A DNA stretch of 64,000 bases from Nocardioidaceae bacterium (GCA_030447865.1 JAUJOD010000002.1:706473-770472), one strand, 5' to 3'; counted from the stretch's first letter, positions 33,408 through 42,358 are shown. Notes: generated by a model not told the origin, from the sequence alone. Program-made: numbers and translations.

Positions 33408-34571
33408 GTGCAAGAGATGCTGGGAGCTGGCACCCAGGAGCCGCTGCGCTGCCAACGCGACGCGTTCGATCTCCCCGACGACGTCGCTTACCTGAACTGC
33501 GCATTCATGTCGCCACAGCTTCGGCGGGTCAGCGAGGTGGGGATGGCTGCGGTGCAGGGCAAGCAGCGGCCGTGGAGGATCGGCCCGGCGGACTTTTTCG
33601 ACGATCTCGAGCGGCTGCGCACGTTGTTCGCCCAGCTGATCCATGGCGACGCGGACGGCGTGGCCGTGGTGCCCGCCGCCAGCTACGCGCTGAGCACCGC
33701 GGCGGCGAACGTGTCAGCCTCTAGTGGGGACCGTATCGTCATCCTGGCCGACCAGTACCCGTCCAACGTTTATCCGTGGCGCGACCTCGCGCAGCGGTCG
33801 GGCGCGACTGTTGTCACGGTGAAACGCCCCGACGACGGCGACTGGACGGCCGCGGTGGTCGAGTCGATCGACGAGCGAACGGCCGTCGTTGCAGTACCCA
33901 ACTGTCACTTCATGACGGGCGCCGTCATCGACATCCAATTGGTCGGAAAGGCGGCACGGGCGGCCGGTGCGATGTTCGTCGTGGATGCGACCCAGTCACT
34001 CGGCGTGCTGCCACTTCAGGTGGATGACATTGGCGCCGACATGGTGGTCGCCGCTGGCTACAAGTGGCTGCTTGGGCCCTACAGCCTCGGGTATGCGTGG
34101 ACCGCGCCGCACTGCCGCGACTGGCGGCCGCTGGAGCAGCATTGGGCTGGTCGCGAGGGAAGCGAGGACTTCGCCAACCTGACGGCGTACAGCGACGCGT
34201 TCCGGCCCGGTGCTCGCCGTTTCGACGGCGGGGAGGCGAGCAACTTCGTGCTCGCGCCGATGGCGGTTGCCGCTCTTGAGACGGTGGTCGAGTGGTCGGT
34301 GGAGCGCGTCGCCGCGACCGTGGACCCGCTGACGGCCGCGGTCGTCGACGGCGCCGCGGCACTCGGTCTGTCGGTGCACGCCAAGCCGCACGCCAGTCAT
34401 ATCGTCGGGCTCAGACTGCCCGCCGGTTCACCAGGCCCAGTCGTCCAGTCGTTGGCGGAAGCGAACGTCCACGTGAGCGTGCGCGGCGACAGCCTGCGCG
34501 TGTCGCCGTACGTCTTCAACACCGACGACGACGTCGCGCGGCTTCTCGAAGCGCTCGGGGCTGCCCTGTAG
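33408..34571 (+). CDS. Class V aminotransferase-fold PLP enzyme
   Basis: A 387-residue PLP enzyme of aminotransferase class V (cysteine desulfurase/isopenicillin-N-epimerase-like group). The Schiff-base Lys219 is in AAGYKWLLGPY; the cofactor-binding Asp is in MFVVDATQSLG. The N-terminal LNCAFMSPQLRRV and the C-terminal NVHVSVRGDSLRVSPYVFNTDDDVARL fit the fold. There is no catalytic Cys loop like IscS, so desulfurase activity is unlikely; the reaction is not predictable. The start is GTG with CGGAGAA five to six bases upstream. A TetR gene follows 111 bases downstream on the same strand. Confidence 0.85.
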   Translation: MQEMLGAGTQEPLRCQRDAFDLPDDVAYLNCAFMSPQLRRVSEVGMAAVQGKQRPWRIGPADFFDDLERLRTLFAQLIHGDADGVAVVPAASYALSTAAANVSASSGDRIVILADQYPSNVYPWRDLAQRSGATVVTVKRPDDGDWTAAVVESIDERTAVVAVPNCHFMTGAVIDIQLVGKAARAAGAMFVVDATQSLGVLPLQVDDIGADMVVAAGYKWLLGPYSLGYAWTAPHCRDWRPLEQHWAGREGSEDFANLTAYSDAFRPGARRFDGGEASNFVLAPMAVAALETVVEWSVERVAATVDPLTAAVVDGAAALGLSVHAKPHASHIVGLRLPAGSPGPVVQSLAEANVHVSVRGDSLRVSPYVFNTDDDVARLLEALGAAL

Positions 34572-34613
34572 CCGACACCACTCGTCCGTACGCCGCCGCG
34601 ACGCGTCAGCGGT

Positions 34614-34626
34614 ACGTTGAGAACGT
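34614..34626. promoter_or_regulatory. ACGTT-GAG-AACGT dyad upstream of tetR
   Basis: A perfect 5-3-5 inverted repeat lies 57 bases before the TetR start at 34683, in a 111-base gap. It is a reasonable autoregulatory site but short, and no second copy was noticed. Confidence 0.3.
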
Positions 34627-34682
34627 GCCTGGTGGCTCATCCGGAAAGACGGCCGGCGTCTTAGGCGCGAGGCCGCGAGACC

Positions 34683-35306
34683 GTGCCTGAACCAACCACC
34701 CGTCGGGGCCGGGATAGCAAGTCGCGGATCGTCTCGGCGGCTGCCAGGTTGATGTACGAACGCGGCGTCGGAATGACCACCGTCGACGACATCCTGGCAG
34801 CGTCCGGCACCGGGAAGAGCCAGTTCTACCACTACTTTCCCGCCAAGGACGCCCTCATCACCGAGGTGTTGGCACACCAACTCGACAGCATCCTCGAGGC
34901 TCAGAGCCGCTTCGCGCTCGACTCGTGGGACGGGATCGAAACCTGGTTCCAGACGTTGATCGAGGCCCACGAGAACCGGTTGGGCCTGCACGGTTGCCCG
35001 TTGGGATCGATAGCGGGTGAGGTCGTAGAGCAAGGTGAGCCCTTGCGGCTCAGCGCCGCCGATGCGTTCAACCGCTGGGAGTCTGCGTGGGCTGCGGCGC
35101 TTGCGGCCATGCAATGTAGCGGTGAGCTCAAGGAGACCGCAGACCCCGCCGCGCTAGCCGAAGCCCTTCTCGCCATCGTTCAGGGTGGCTACCTTCTCTC
35201 GTCCGTCAAGCGCGAGGTGCGCCCGATGCGGGCAGCCGTGGAGGCAGCCTTGGTCTACTTGCGGTCGCAGTCGCCGTCTCCCAGGGAAGGGCGCGGGCCA
35301 GACTAA
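34683..35306 (+). CDS. TetR/AcrR-family regulator (LfrR-like)
   Basis: A 207-residue regulator starting with GTG. The helix-turn-helix is at about 14-60 (RIVSAAARLMYERGVGMTTVDDILAASGTGKSQFYHYFPAKDALI). The ligand domain with GLHGCPLGSIAGEVVEQGEPLR matches the TetR_C LfrR-like group (Cys-Pro-hydrophobic-Gly), common beside efflux or hydrolase genes. Targets are not evident; the upstream aminotransferase or itself are candidates. Confidence 0.88.
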   Translation: MPEPTTRRGRDSKSRIVSAAARLMYERGVGMTTVDDILAASGTGKSQFYHYFPAKDALITEVLAHQLDSILEAQSRFALDSWDGIETWFQTLIEAHENRLGLHGCPLGSIAGEVVEQGEPLRLSAADAFNRWESAWAAALAAMQCSGELKETADPAALAEALLAIVQGGYLLSSVKREVRPMRAAVEAALVYLRSQSPSPREGRGPD

Positions 35307-35376
35307 GGGACGCCTCGACCGCCGCACAGGGTGTACCACGGGGTACAGTCAGCCCCGTGCGCTTGCCGGTGCTGCG

Positions 35377-37188
35377 ATGAACACCCCCAGAGAGGGGGAT
35401 GGCGACAAGGGCGCCGCCATCGCGGACTACGGCTTCCTCTCCGACTGCCACTCCGCCGCGCTTGTCAACCGGGCCGGGTCCGTCGACTGGTGGTGCGTGC
35501 CGCGCTTCGACTCCCCGTCCGTGCTGGGTCGCCTCCTCGACGCGGAGGCCGGCCACTGGTCGCTTCGTCCCGCTGACGACTTCACGTCCGCGCGTGAGTA
35601 CGTGGGAGACAGCCTGGTGCTGCGGACGGTGTTCCGTACGTCGGGCGGCGACGTCGCCGTCACCGACGCCCTGGCACTGGCTCCGGGTGCCCGCGGGCAC
35701 GACATCGGCCGCGAGAGTCCGCACGTGCTGCTCCGTCGGGTCGAGGGACTCTCCGGGACTGTGTCGATGCGCACCGAGCTGGCACCGCGCACGGAGTACG
35801 GCCGCACCGAGCCACACCTGAGCGCCGTCGAGGGTGGCGTACAGGCCGACGGCGGCCCCGTTCAGCTCACCTGCACCGGTCCGGTTGAGTTCGTCTGCTC
35901 CGACGGGCTGGTGCACGCGGACTTCTCGGTCGCGGCTGGTGAGACTGTGGACTTGCGGCTGAGCTACCAGCCGTCCTACGGGCCTCGCCCCGGGCCTGAT
36001 GGAGAACCGAGCATCGAGGACACCCTGGCCGGCTGGGAGTCCTGGTCGGCGCTGCACACCACCTACGACGGCGCCTTCCCCGACGACGTACGCCGAAGTG
36101 CGCTGGTGCTTCAGGGGTTGACCTTCGGCCCCTCGGGTGCTGTCGTGGCGGCCGCCACCACGTCGCTACCCGAGCAGCTGGGCGGCGAGCTGAACTTCGA
36201 CTACCGCTTCGCGTGGCTGCGAGATCTCAGCCTCACCGTCCGCGCCCTGTGGCTAGCCGCCTGCCCGGACGAGCCGGCTCGGCTGTTCGACTGGCTGTCT
36301 GGCAGCGCTGGTCACGTGCGCGATGAGCTCATCCAGATCATGTACGGCGTGGAGGGCGAGCGCGACCTCGCCGAGCACGTGCTGGAGCACCTGTCCGGCT
36401 TCCGCGGCAGCACACCGGTCCGGGTCGGAAACGCGGCGTGGGAGCAGAAGCAGCTCGACGTACTGGGTGAGGTGCTCGACGCCGCACACCTGCTGCGCGA
36501 CCAGCTCGGGGAGCTGACCGGGCCCACCCGGCAGCTGCTCGTGGCCCTCGCCGACCGCGCCGTCCACAGCTGGCAGGATCCGGACGCCGGCATGTGGGAG
36601 GCGCGCGGCACCCAGCGGCACTACGTCAGCTCCAAGGTGATGTGCTGGGTCGCCCTCGACCGGGCCACCAAGCTCGTACCCCTGCTCGGCCGCGCGGCCG
36701 ATCCGGACAGCTGGGCAGCCGCCCGCGACGACGTACGTGCCGCTGTCCTGGACCGCGCTTGGAGCGACGAGGCGCAGGCTTTCACCGGCGCCTTCGAGTC
36801 CGACGAGCTCGACGCCTCAGTGCTGATGCTTCCCCTCGTCGGGTTCCTGCCCGCGACCGACGACCGGATGCGCGCCACCATCGACGCCGTGGAGCAGCGG
36901 CTCGGCAAGGGTGGGCTGGTACGCCGGTGGGCCGACGACCCGAGCGGCTTCTTGATCTGTACGTACTGGCTGGTCGAGTGCCTCGCGCTCGCTGGCGAGC
37001 AGGAGCGAGCGCGGGCATGGTTCCGCAGCGCGACCGACCATGCAAACGACCTCGGGCTGCTGTCGGAGGAAGCCGACCCGGACACCGGGGAGCTGCTCGG
37101 CAACTTCCCCCAAGCCTTTTCCCACGTAGGGCTCATCAACGCCGCCTGGCGACTCGGCCAGCCGGCTGCTGCGGATCCGCTCACCTGA
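35377..37188 (+). CDS. Glycoside hydrolase family 15 protein (glucoamylase/trehalase type)
   Basis: A 603-residue GH15 enzyme. IADYGFLSDCHSAALVNRAGSVDWWCVPRFDSPSVLGRLLD is the typical bacterial N-terminal beta domain opening; the (alpha/alpha)6 barrel has NFDYRFAWLRDLSLTVRALW and, near the end, GFLICTYWLVECLALAGEQERARAWF and NFPQAFSHVGLINAAWRL. Family members hydrolyse alpha-glucosidic bonds, and actinobacterial ones of this type often act on trehalose. No signal peptide, so cytosolic. The start at ATG 35377 is set by family length; its ribosome site is weak. SDR and membrane genes follow closely (13 and 28 bases), suggesting an operon. Confidence 0.9.
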   Translation: MNTPREGDGDKGAAIADYGFLSDCHSAALVNRAGSVDWWCVPRFDSPSVLGRLLDAEAGHWSLRPADDFTSAREYVGDSLVLRTVFRTSGGDVAVTDALALAPGARGHDIGRESPHVLLRRVEGLSGTVSMRTELAPRTEYGRTEPHLSAVEGGVQADGGPVQLTCTGPVEFVCSDGLVHADFSVAAGETVDLRLSYQPSYGPRPGPDGEPSIEDTLAGWESWSALHTTYDGAFPDDVRRSALVLQGLTFGPSGAVVAAATTSLPEQLGGELNFDYRFAWLRDLSLTVRALWLAACPDEPARLFDWLSGSAGHVRDELIQIMYGVEGERDLAEHVLEHLSGFRGSTPVRVGNAAWEQKQLDVLGEVLDAAHLLRDQLGELTGPTRQLLVALADRAVHSWQDPDAGMWEARGTQRHYVSSKVMCWVALDRATKLVPLLGRAADPDSWAAARDDVRAAVLDRAWSDEAQAFTGAFESDELDASVLMLPLVGFLPATDDRMRATIDAVEQRLGKGGLVRRWADDPSGFLICTYWLVECLALAGEQERARAWFRSATDHANDLGLLSEEADPDTGELLGNFPQAFSHVGLINAAWRLGQPAAADPLT

Positions 37189-37201
37189 AGGAGAGAACGA
37201 C

Positions 37202-37984
37202 ATGGCGACAGGACGGCTCGAGGGGAAGGTCGCGTTGATCACCGGCTCCGACTCCGGCATCGGCCAAGCGACGGCGATCGAGTTCGCTAAGGAGGGCGCC
37301 GACGTCGTCGTGAACTACCTCCATGACGCCGACGGCGCCGAGAAGACCCGCGCAGCCGTGGCCGCCGAAGGCCGCAAGGCAATCGTTGTGCAGGCAGACG
37401 TTACTGACGAGGACCAAGTAGCGTCCCTGTTCGACCAGGCGGTCGAGGCGTTCGGCTCGCTCGACATCTTGATGAACAACGCCGGCGTCGACGCGTCTGG
37501 CAAGGAAGTAGCCGAGCTGCCGACCGAGGTGTGGGACCACGCCATCCGCACCAACGTCTACGGCCCGTTCTTCTGCTGCCGTCGCTTCATCCAGCTCCGC
37601 CTGGACGCCGGTGGGGAGGGCAAGATCATCAACGTCTCGTCAGTCCACGCGGACAACCCCAACCCCGGTGGCGCCGACTATGACTGCTCCAAGGGCGCCA
37701 TCCGGATGCTGACCCGCACCCTCGCGCTTGAGCTGGCCCCGCACAAGATCAACGTCAACAGCCTCGCGCCGGGGATGGTGCTCACCCCGTTCAACCAGGC
37801 CGCCATCGACGACCCGAAGCTGCTCGAGGAACAGGTGCAGAGCATCCCCTTCAAGCGGGCGGCGGAGCCAACCGAGATCGCCAAACTCGCACTGTTCCTC
37901 GCCTCCAGCGACGCCGACTACGTGACCGGGGCGTCGTACGTGATGGACGGCGGGCTGATGATCAACCTCGGGCAGGGTGCATGA
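37202..37984 (+). CDS. SDR oxidoreductase, glucose-1-dehydrogenase-like
   Basis: A 260-residue classical short-chain dehydrogenase. The cofactor loop is TGSDSGIG (14-21), NNAG follows, and the catalytic set is Ser146/147, Tyr160 and Lys164 (YDCSK). VNSLAPGMVLTPFNQ and DYVTGASYVMDGGLMINLGQG match glucose-1-dehydrogenase-type SDRs, which oxidise beta-D-glucose with NAD(P). AAGGAGAG sits eight bases before ATG. Placement 13 bases after a GH15 glucan/trehalose hydrolase makes a glucose-handling operon plausible, which is inference. Confidence 0.9.
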   Translation: MATGRLEGKVALITGSDSGIGQATAIEFAKEGADVVVNYLHDADGAEKTRAAVAAEGRKAIVVQADVTDEDQVASLFDQAVEAFGSLDILMNNAGVDASGKEVAELPTEVWDHAIRTNVYGPFFCCRRFIQLRLDAGGEGKIINVSSVHADNPNPGGADYDCSKGAIRMLTRTLALELAPHKINVNSLAPGMVLTPFNQAAIDDPKLLEEQVQSIPFKRAAEPTEIAKLALFLASSDADYVTGASYVMDGGLMINLGQGA

Positions 37985-38012
37985 GCCACGACCAGAGACA
38001 AAGGAGCTGGAC

Positions 38013-38468
38013 ATGTCAAGCAACGGAGTACTCGGCGCTCTCAGCCGCGGCATGGTCGCCGGTGCCGTCGGCACCATCGCCATGACGGCGTCGGAGCGTC
38101 TCGAGATGGCGGTGTCGGGACGTGAGGCGAGCCAGGTCCCCGGCCAGGTCGGGGCGCACCTCCTGCCGGGAAAGAACCCGGACTCCCCCTCCGACGTCGC
38201 GCGACTGAACAGCCCCGTGCACTGGGCGCACGGGATCAGCATGGGTGCCCTGCGGGGTGCCCTCGACCTCGCCGGCCTGCGCGGACCGCAAGCGAGCGTC
38301 GTCCACTTCGCCCTGTTCTGGGGCGGAGACGTGGCCCTCTACCGCGCACTCGGGGTCGCCGACGTGCCCTGGCGTTGGGAACCCGATGAGCTCGCTGCCG
38401 ACATGCTGAGCAAGGGCGTGTACGCCGCGGTGACCGGGGCGGTCTACGACGCTCTGGCAAGCGATTAG
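38013..38468 (+). CDS. Small DUF1440/YagU-like membrane-associated protein
   Basis: A 151-residue protein with an N-terminal hydrophobic helix (LSRGMVAGAVGTIAMTASERLEM) and further semi-hydrophobic helices (HWAHGISMGALRGALDLAGL, VVHFALFWGGDVALYRALGV). AGAVGT-x-AMT-x-SE recurs in actinobacterial proteins I associate with DUF1440. AAAGGAG lies seven bases before ATG 38013. It is the last gene of the GH15-SDR series. Function unknown. Confidence 0.65.
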   Translation: MSSNGVLGALSRGMVAGAVGTIAMTASERLEMAVSGREASQVPGQVGAHLLPGKNPDSPSDVARLNSPVHWAHGISMGALRGALDLAGLRGPQASVVHFALFWGGDVALYRALGVADVPWRWEPDELAADMLSKGVYAAVTGAVYDALASD

Positions 38469-38479
38469 TGGAGCAAGGG

Positions 38480-39388
38480 TTAGGCTGACCGTTCGACCGG
38501 CCGGCCAGCCGCCGAAGCGCCGGCGGTAACGAACGAGGTCACCGCTCGTACGACCTGCGGGTCGGACAGTATCCGGTGGTGGCCAAGTCCTTGAGTCGTG
38601 AGCAGGCGAGCCTTCGGCCAGCCCGCCACAAAGCACGCCGTGTCGTCATAGGCCGTTTCGCGATCGCCACGGTCATGCACAACCAGCAACTCCGGCCGAT
38701 CCATGTCGCGAGCCACCAGGGCAAGCTCCAGGCTGCGTACGTCGACGCCAAACCGACGTCGCCACCTGCGGTCGAGGGCGCGGCGCGTGCGGGGCCCGTA
38801 GCGGAGCTGCCGTTCGAAGTCCCGCAACGCTGCTGCAACGGAAGCCATCGGCGCCACCATCACGAGCCGGCGGGTCGCCAGCCAGCCGTCGCGCAGGGCT
38901 AGCAGCGTGGCGAGCGCCCCCAGTGAGTGCGCCACAACGGCCTGCGCGGGGCCGTAGCGGGCCGCGACGGCGTCGAGCGAGCGGCCTAGTTCGACGGCGG
39001 TGCTCTGCCCGACACCGGCCGTGCCTGGATCCGACCGGCCGTGCGCGAGACCGTCGAACCCCACGACGCGGTACCCGCTACCCAGGAGTGGGGCGACGAA
39101 TGCGCCGAGCTGCGCATGATCACCGCCCCACCCATGCACGAGGTACACGACCGGTCCCTTACCCCACACGCGGCCGCGCACGACCCGGCCGAGCGCCGTC
39201 GCCTCGAACGACGTACCACCGGCGGGCGGCTCAACCCGGCGGCGTGGCTGCGGCACTGTGCACCACAGTCGGTCTGCGACTCGGGCACCCGCCTGCGGCG
39301 CCACCAGCTCGGCGGCTCGGAAGCCCGCGACGATCGCCTGATTACGCAGACGAACGATCGTGCTTTTATCAAGAGCCGTAGCAATCAT
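38480..39388 (-). CDS. Alpha/beta-fold hydrolase
   Basis: A 302-residue alpha/beta hydrolase. The oxyanion region is VYLVHGWGGDH, the nucleophile Ser155 is in VAHSLGALA, the acid is likely Asp in VHDRGDRETAY (about 238) and the base His in TQGLGHHRIL (about 268). Substrate unknown. GAAAGG lies five bases before ATG. It is the second gene after tetR on the minus strand, 26 bases apart, and codons 7-13 contain a copy of the sequence found upstream of that tetR, so it is probably the regulator's target. Confidence 0.9.
   Translation of the reverse strand: MIATALDKSTIVRLRNQAIVAGFRAAELVAPQAGARVADRLWCTVPQPRRRVEPPAGGTSFEATALGRVVRGRVWGKGPVVYLVHGWGGDHAQLGAFVAPLLGSGYRVVGFDGLAHGRSDPGTAGVGQSTAVELGRSLDAVAARYGPAQAVVAHSLGALATLLALRDGWLATRRLVMVAPMASVAAALRDFERQLRYGPRTRRALDRRWRRRFGVDVRSLELALVARDMDRPELLVVHDRGDRETAYDDTACFVAGWPKARLLTTQGLGHHRILSDPQVVRAVTSFVTAGASAAGRPVERSA
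39350..39370 (-). promoter_or_regulatory. Putative TetR site inside the hydrolase coding region
   Basis: On the minus strand this reads AAAGCACGATCGT followed by TCG, matching the site at 40014-40029 at 15 of 16 bases but in opposite orientation relative to the chromosome. It covers codons 7-13 of the hydrolase. The core ACGATCGT is self-complementary. Confidence 0.5.
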
Positions 39389-39414
39389 GACAGCCTTTCA
39401 TTACAGCGGAGCGG

Positions 39415-40005
39415 TCAGGCGGATCTGGCGCGGGACAGCAGCGCCGCGAACGCCTGATCGGCACGTTCACCGGCACCGGCGTCACGCAACAGGCGGGCGG
39501 CGTGGTGATGCGCGAGCATGATGCCGCGCAGTTCGAACGCGAGCTGTTCGACATCTAGGTCTGCACGAAAGTGTCCTTCTCGGACCGCCCCCGCAGCGAC
39601 CGTGGCGATCGACTCGTGCAGGTCAAACTCCATCCGCACCAGGGAGTCGCGCACCATACCAGGCGTGTCATCAAGCTCCGATGCCGCCGCGACGAGCACG
39701 CAACCGCCGTCAAAAGCGTGGTCGACCCAATTGCGCCAGCGCTCGTACAGCACCTGCAGGCGCGGCTCTCCTCGGGGTGCGGCCAGGGCAGGGGCCATCA
39801 CGTCCGCAACGAACCACTCGCGAGTCCGCTCGAGCACTCCGACCTGGAGCGCCTCCTTCGACTGGAAATGCGCGAAGAGACCGCTCTTAGACATCCCGGT
39901 GTGGGTAGCGAGCTGGCCGATGGTCAAGCCATTGAGGCCCACCTTCGACGCGACCTGCACGGCATCGTCCACGATCGCCCGCCGTGTCTGCGCTCCTTTC
40001 GGCAT
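39415..40005 (-). CDS. TetR-family regulator of the hydrolase operon
   Basis: A 196-residue TetR regulator. The helix-turn-helix is at about 8-55 (RRAIVDDAVQVASKVGLNGLTIGQLATHTGMSKSGLFAHFQSKEALQ). The ligand domain has FDGGCVLVAAASELDDTPGMVRD and VEQLAFELRGIMLAHHHAARLL, the TetR_C_13-like type. It lies first in a two-gene operon with the alpha/beta hydrolase. The putative operator at 40011-40030 starts six bases upstream of its ATG. Confidence 0.92.
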   Translation of the reverse strand: MPKGAQTRRAIVDDAVQVASKVGLNGLTIGQLATHTGMSKSGLFAHFQSKEALQVGVLERTREWFVADVMAPALAAPRGEPRLQVLYERWRNWVDHAFDGGCVLVAAASELDDTPGMVRDSLVRMEFDLHESIATVAAGAVREGHFRADLDVEQLAFELRGIMLAHHHAARLLRDAGAGERADQAFAALLSRARSA

Positions 40006-40010
40006 GCCTG

Positions 40011-40030
40011 ATTAAAGCACGATCGTACGA
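40011..40030 (+). promoter_or_regulatory. Putative TetR operator upstream of tetR
   Basis: ATTAAAGCACGATCGTACGA overlaps the expected start region of tetR (ATG ends at 40005). AAAGCACGATCGT-W-CG is shared with the hydrolase coding-region site. The central ACGATCGT is a perfect dyad. Confidence 0.6.
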
Positions 40031-40259
40031 GGATCGCCTAGCCGGGTGAACGGGCATCATGCCCGTTGGCGGTCCCGTCCGCTGGTTTCCCTGCGAGTTG
40101 GCGACGGTTGGTAATTGCGATGCTTCTCACCAGCCCGGTGGCGGGCGGGCGGTCACTCCGCTTTGGGACGTCTTGAGTAGCAGGCCAGACCGGTGGACGG
40201 TTGAGTCGCGTGGCGGAGCGCCTCCAGTTAGCCGAGAGGCACGGCGGGTACGGGCGGGC

Positions 40260-41090
40260 ATGACGTCGCTCCCCCAGCCAGTGACAAACGAAGGCAGCGA
40301 GCAACCGTCGGTCGACTCGTTGACGTTCATCGGCAACGCCACGGTGCTGCTCCGGCTCGGCTCGTTCACCGTGCTCACCGACCCGAACTTCCTCCGCAAG
40401 GGGCAACGTGCGTATCTGGGCCGGGGGCTGTGGTCGCGCCGGCTGCTCGACCCGGCACTGACGGTGCACGACGTACCGACGCTAGACGCGGTGGTGCTGT
40501 CGCACCTGCACGGCGACCACTGGGACCGGGTGGCCCGAGCCGGTCTCGACAGGCGGCCGCCGCTGGTGACGACCACGCACGCCGCCCGGCGCCTGAAGCG
40601 GCAGGGCTTCTCCACACACGGGCTGACCACCTGGACCGACCACGTGCTCGCCAAGGACAACGAAGAACTACGGGTGGTGTCGCTCCCTGGCGTGCATGCC
40701 CGCGGACCACTCGGGAAGGTATTGCCACCGGTGATGGGCAGCCTGCTGGAGCACCAGGTGCAGGGCGAGACCCGGCTGCGCGTCTATCTCAGTGGTGACA
40801 CGCTGACCGGCGACCACCTCGACGCCGTACACGAGCGTTACCCCGACATCGACGTGGCGGTAATGCACCTCGGCGGCACCCGGGTGCTCGCCTCGACGGT
40901 CACCCTGGACGCTCCGCAGGGTGTCGACTTCCTGCGCCGGGTGCAGCCACGCGCCGCGATCCCCGTGCACTACGACGATTACAAGATCATGCGCTCGCCG
41001 CTGTCGGCGTTCCTGGAGTCGGTTCGGCAGGCGGACCTCGACGATGTGGTCAGGCCGGTGCGCCGCGGGGAGACGGTGGCCTTGCTCTGA
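40260..41090 (+). CDS. Metallo-beta-lactamase-fold hydrolase (UlaG/lactonase-like)
   Basis: A 276-residue MBL-fold protein. HLHGDHWD is the dinuclear metal motif; further ligands lie in [15 protein letters not shown] and IPVHYDDY. The order resembles UlaG/L-ascorbate-6-P-lactonase or NAPE-PLD-like hydrolases. Substrate unknown. ATG 40260 is chosen because [27 protein letters not shown] is the family start about 20 residues in; the ribosome site is weak. It precedes orn by 61 bases. Confidence 0.85.
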   Translation: MTSLPQPVTNEGSEQPSVDSLTFIGNATVLLRLGSFTVLTDPNFLRKGQRAYLGRGLWSRRLLDPALTVHDVPTLDAVVLSHLHGDHWDRVARAGLDRRPPLVTTTHAARRLKRQGFSTHGLTTWTDHVLAKDNEELRVVSLPGVHARGPLGKVLPPVMGSLLEHQVQGETRLRVYLSGDTLTGDHLDAVHERYPDIDVAVMHLGGTRVLASTVTLDAPQGVDFLRRVQPRAAIPVHYDDYKIMRSPLSAFLESVRQADLDDVVRPVRRGETVALL

Positions 41091-41151
41091 TCGCGACCGG
41101 TGCAATGTTGAGGTAGCCCCAGCAGGGAGCCCGCGGCGTAGGGTGGCGAAC

Positions 41152-41775
41152 GTGACCGACCGGCTGGTGTGGATCGACTGCGAGATGACCGGTCTCGACA
41201 TGGCCGCAGACGCGCTGGTCGAGGTCGCTGCCCTGGTGACGGATTCCGAACTCAACGTGCTGGGTCCCGGCGTCGACATCGTCATCAAGCCCCCCGCTGC
41301 CGCGCTCGAGCAGATGAGTGACGTCGTGCGCGACATGCACACAGCCTCCGGCCTGCTCGACCAGCTCGACGCCGGCGTCGACCTGGCGACGGCAGAGGAC
41401 GCCGTACTGGATTATGTGCGCGCGTACGTTCCGACGGCGCGGAAGGCCCCCCTGGCGGGCAACTCCGTCGGCACCGACCGGCTCTTCCTCACCCGGGATA
41501 TGCCGACGCTCGAGGCGCACCTGCACTACCGCATCATCGACGTCTCGTCGATCAAGGAGCTGGCGCGACGCTGGTTCCCCCGGGCGTACTACGCGAGCCC
41601 GCGCAAGGGGGGCGGCCACCGGGCGCTTGCCGACATCCGCGAGAGCATCGAGGAGCTGCGCTACTACCGGGAGGCGGTGTTCGTGGCGCCGCCCGGACCG
41701 GACTCCGACGCCGCCCGGGCACTGGCCGCGAAACACCGCGGCGCACTGTTGAGCGACCCGCAGCCGGACTCCTAG
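41152..41775 (+). CDS. orn: Oligoribonuclease
   Basis: A 207-residue DEDDh 3'-5' exonuclease that degrades di- and short oligoribonucleotides, including pGpG from c-di-GMP turnover. Asp9 and Glu11 are in [12 protein letters not shown], and His156 and Asp161 in [10 protein letters not shown], completing the motif set with Asp in [15 protein letters not shown]. The C-terminal extension of about 20 residues is typical of actinobacteria. GTG at 41152 is used by family start. It would hydrolyse the pGpG product of the GGDEF-EAL protein at 2882. tRNA-His lies 68 bases downstream. Confidence 0.95.
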   Translation: MTDRLVWIDCEMTGLDMAADALVEVAALVTDSELNVLGPGVDIVIKPPAAALEQMSDVVRDMHTASGLLDQLDAGVDLATAEDAVLDYVRAYVPTARKAPLAGNSVGTDRLFLTRDMPTLEAHLHYRIIDVSSIKELARRWFPRAYYASPRKGGGHRALADIRESIEELRYYREAVFVAPPGPDSDAARALAAKHRGALLSDPQPDS

Positions 41776-41843
41776 CCAAGCCGCCTGAGCCGCTACACTT
41801 TCTGCCGCTGCGGCCCACGGATTGCGGGTCGATTGCGCAGCAT

Positions 41844-41920
41844 GGTGGGTGTAGCTCAGCTGGTAGAGCGCCGCGTTGTGGTCGCGGATGTCGCGGGTTC
41901 AAGTCCCGTCACTCACCCCA
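41844..41920 (+). tRNA. tRNA-His (anticodon GTG)
   Basis: The cloverleaf has acceptor GTGGGTG paired with CACTCAC, and the extra G at 41844 faces discriminator C at 41917, the G-1:C73 identity pair of tRNA-His. The anticodon GTG is at 41878-41880 in loop TTGTGGT; CCA is encoded. Position next to orn is common in actinobacteria. Confidence 0.95.
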
Positions 41921-41971
41921 GGAAGCCGTTCGGGGGCGCCGCTGGGCGGCGCCTCTCCCCGCACAGCTGAC

Positions 41972-42056
41972 CATCTACCGCCTCATCGCGGTAAACGGTC
42001 GCCCTAAAGACCCTACGCGCGTACATCTACCGCCTCATCGCGGCAGACGGTCGCCC
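41972..42056. repeat. Tandem repeat A downstream of tRNA-His (2 copies, 52-bp period)
   Basis: Copies at 41972-42004 and 42024-42056 match at 31 of 33 bases. Each contains a small hairpin, TACCGC-CTCATC-GCGGTA in copy one and a shortened version in copy two. No frame here is credible as a gene. Confidence 0.75.
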
Positions 42057-42254
42057 CAGAGGCCGTCCCGCACCGCTGCCGGCGTACGCGGTCAACGGCG
42101 AACGCGCCCCTCCGGCAGGCGGTCTCGGTGCTGTTGTGCTCAACACCGAGACCTGAGCCTGCGGGCCGCCCGGGCGACCACAGACCGTGGTCTCTCGTGC
42201 CCATTCTGCAGCCCCTGACACCTGTTAGCCCATGCCAAGACACTCGAGGAGGCT

Positions 42255-42355
42255 CAACACCACCCGTCGGCGTACGTCTTCCGACACACGACGGCAGAAG
42301 CACCCCAACACCACCCGCTGGCGTACGTCTTCCAATACACGACGGCAGGAGCACA
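42255..42355. repeat. Tandem repeat B before the XRE gene (2 copies, 51-bp period)
   Basis: Copies at 42255-42304 and 42306-42355 match at about 44 of 50 bases and include GGCGTACGTCTTCC and ACACGACGGCAG. The second copy ends three bases from the stop codon of the XRE gene. On the minus strand the unit reads as a 17-residue repeat (LLPSCVGRRTPTGGVG), but there is no start or ribosome site to support translation. Confidence 0.75.
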
Positions 42356-42358
42356 CCC

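Larger units (their letters stand above)
41921..42358. other. 438-base repeat-bearing gap between tRNA-His and the XRE gene
   Basis: Apart from tandem repeats A and B, the stretch holds no supported gene. About 200 bases lie between the two repeat arrays without recognisable signals. Such a gap beside a tRNA is a natural place for an old integration scar. Confidence 0.5.
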
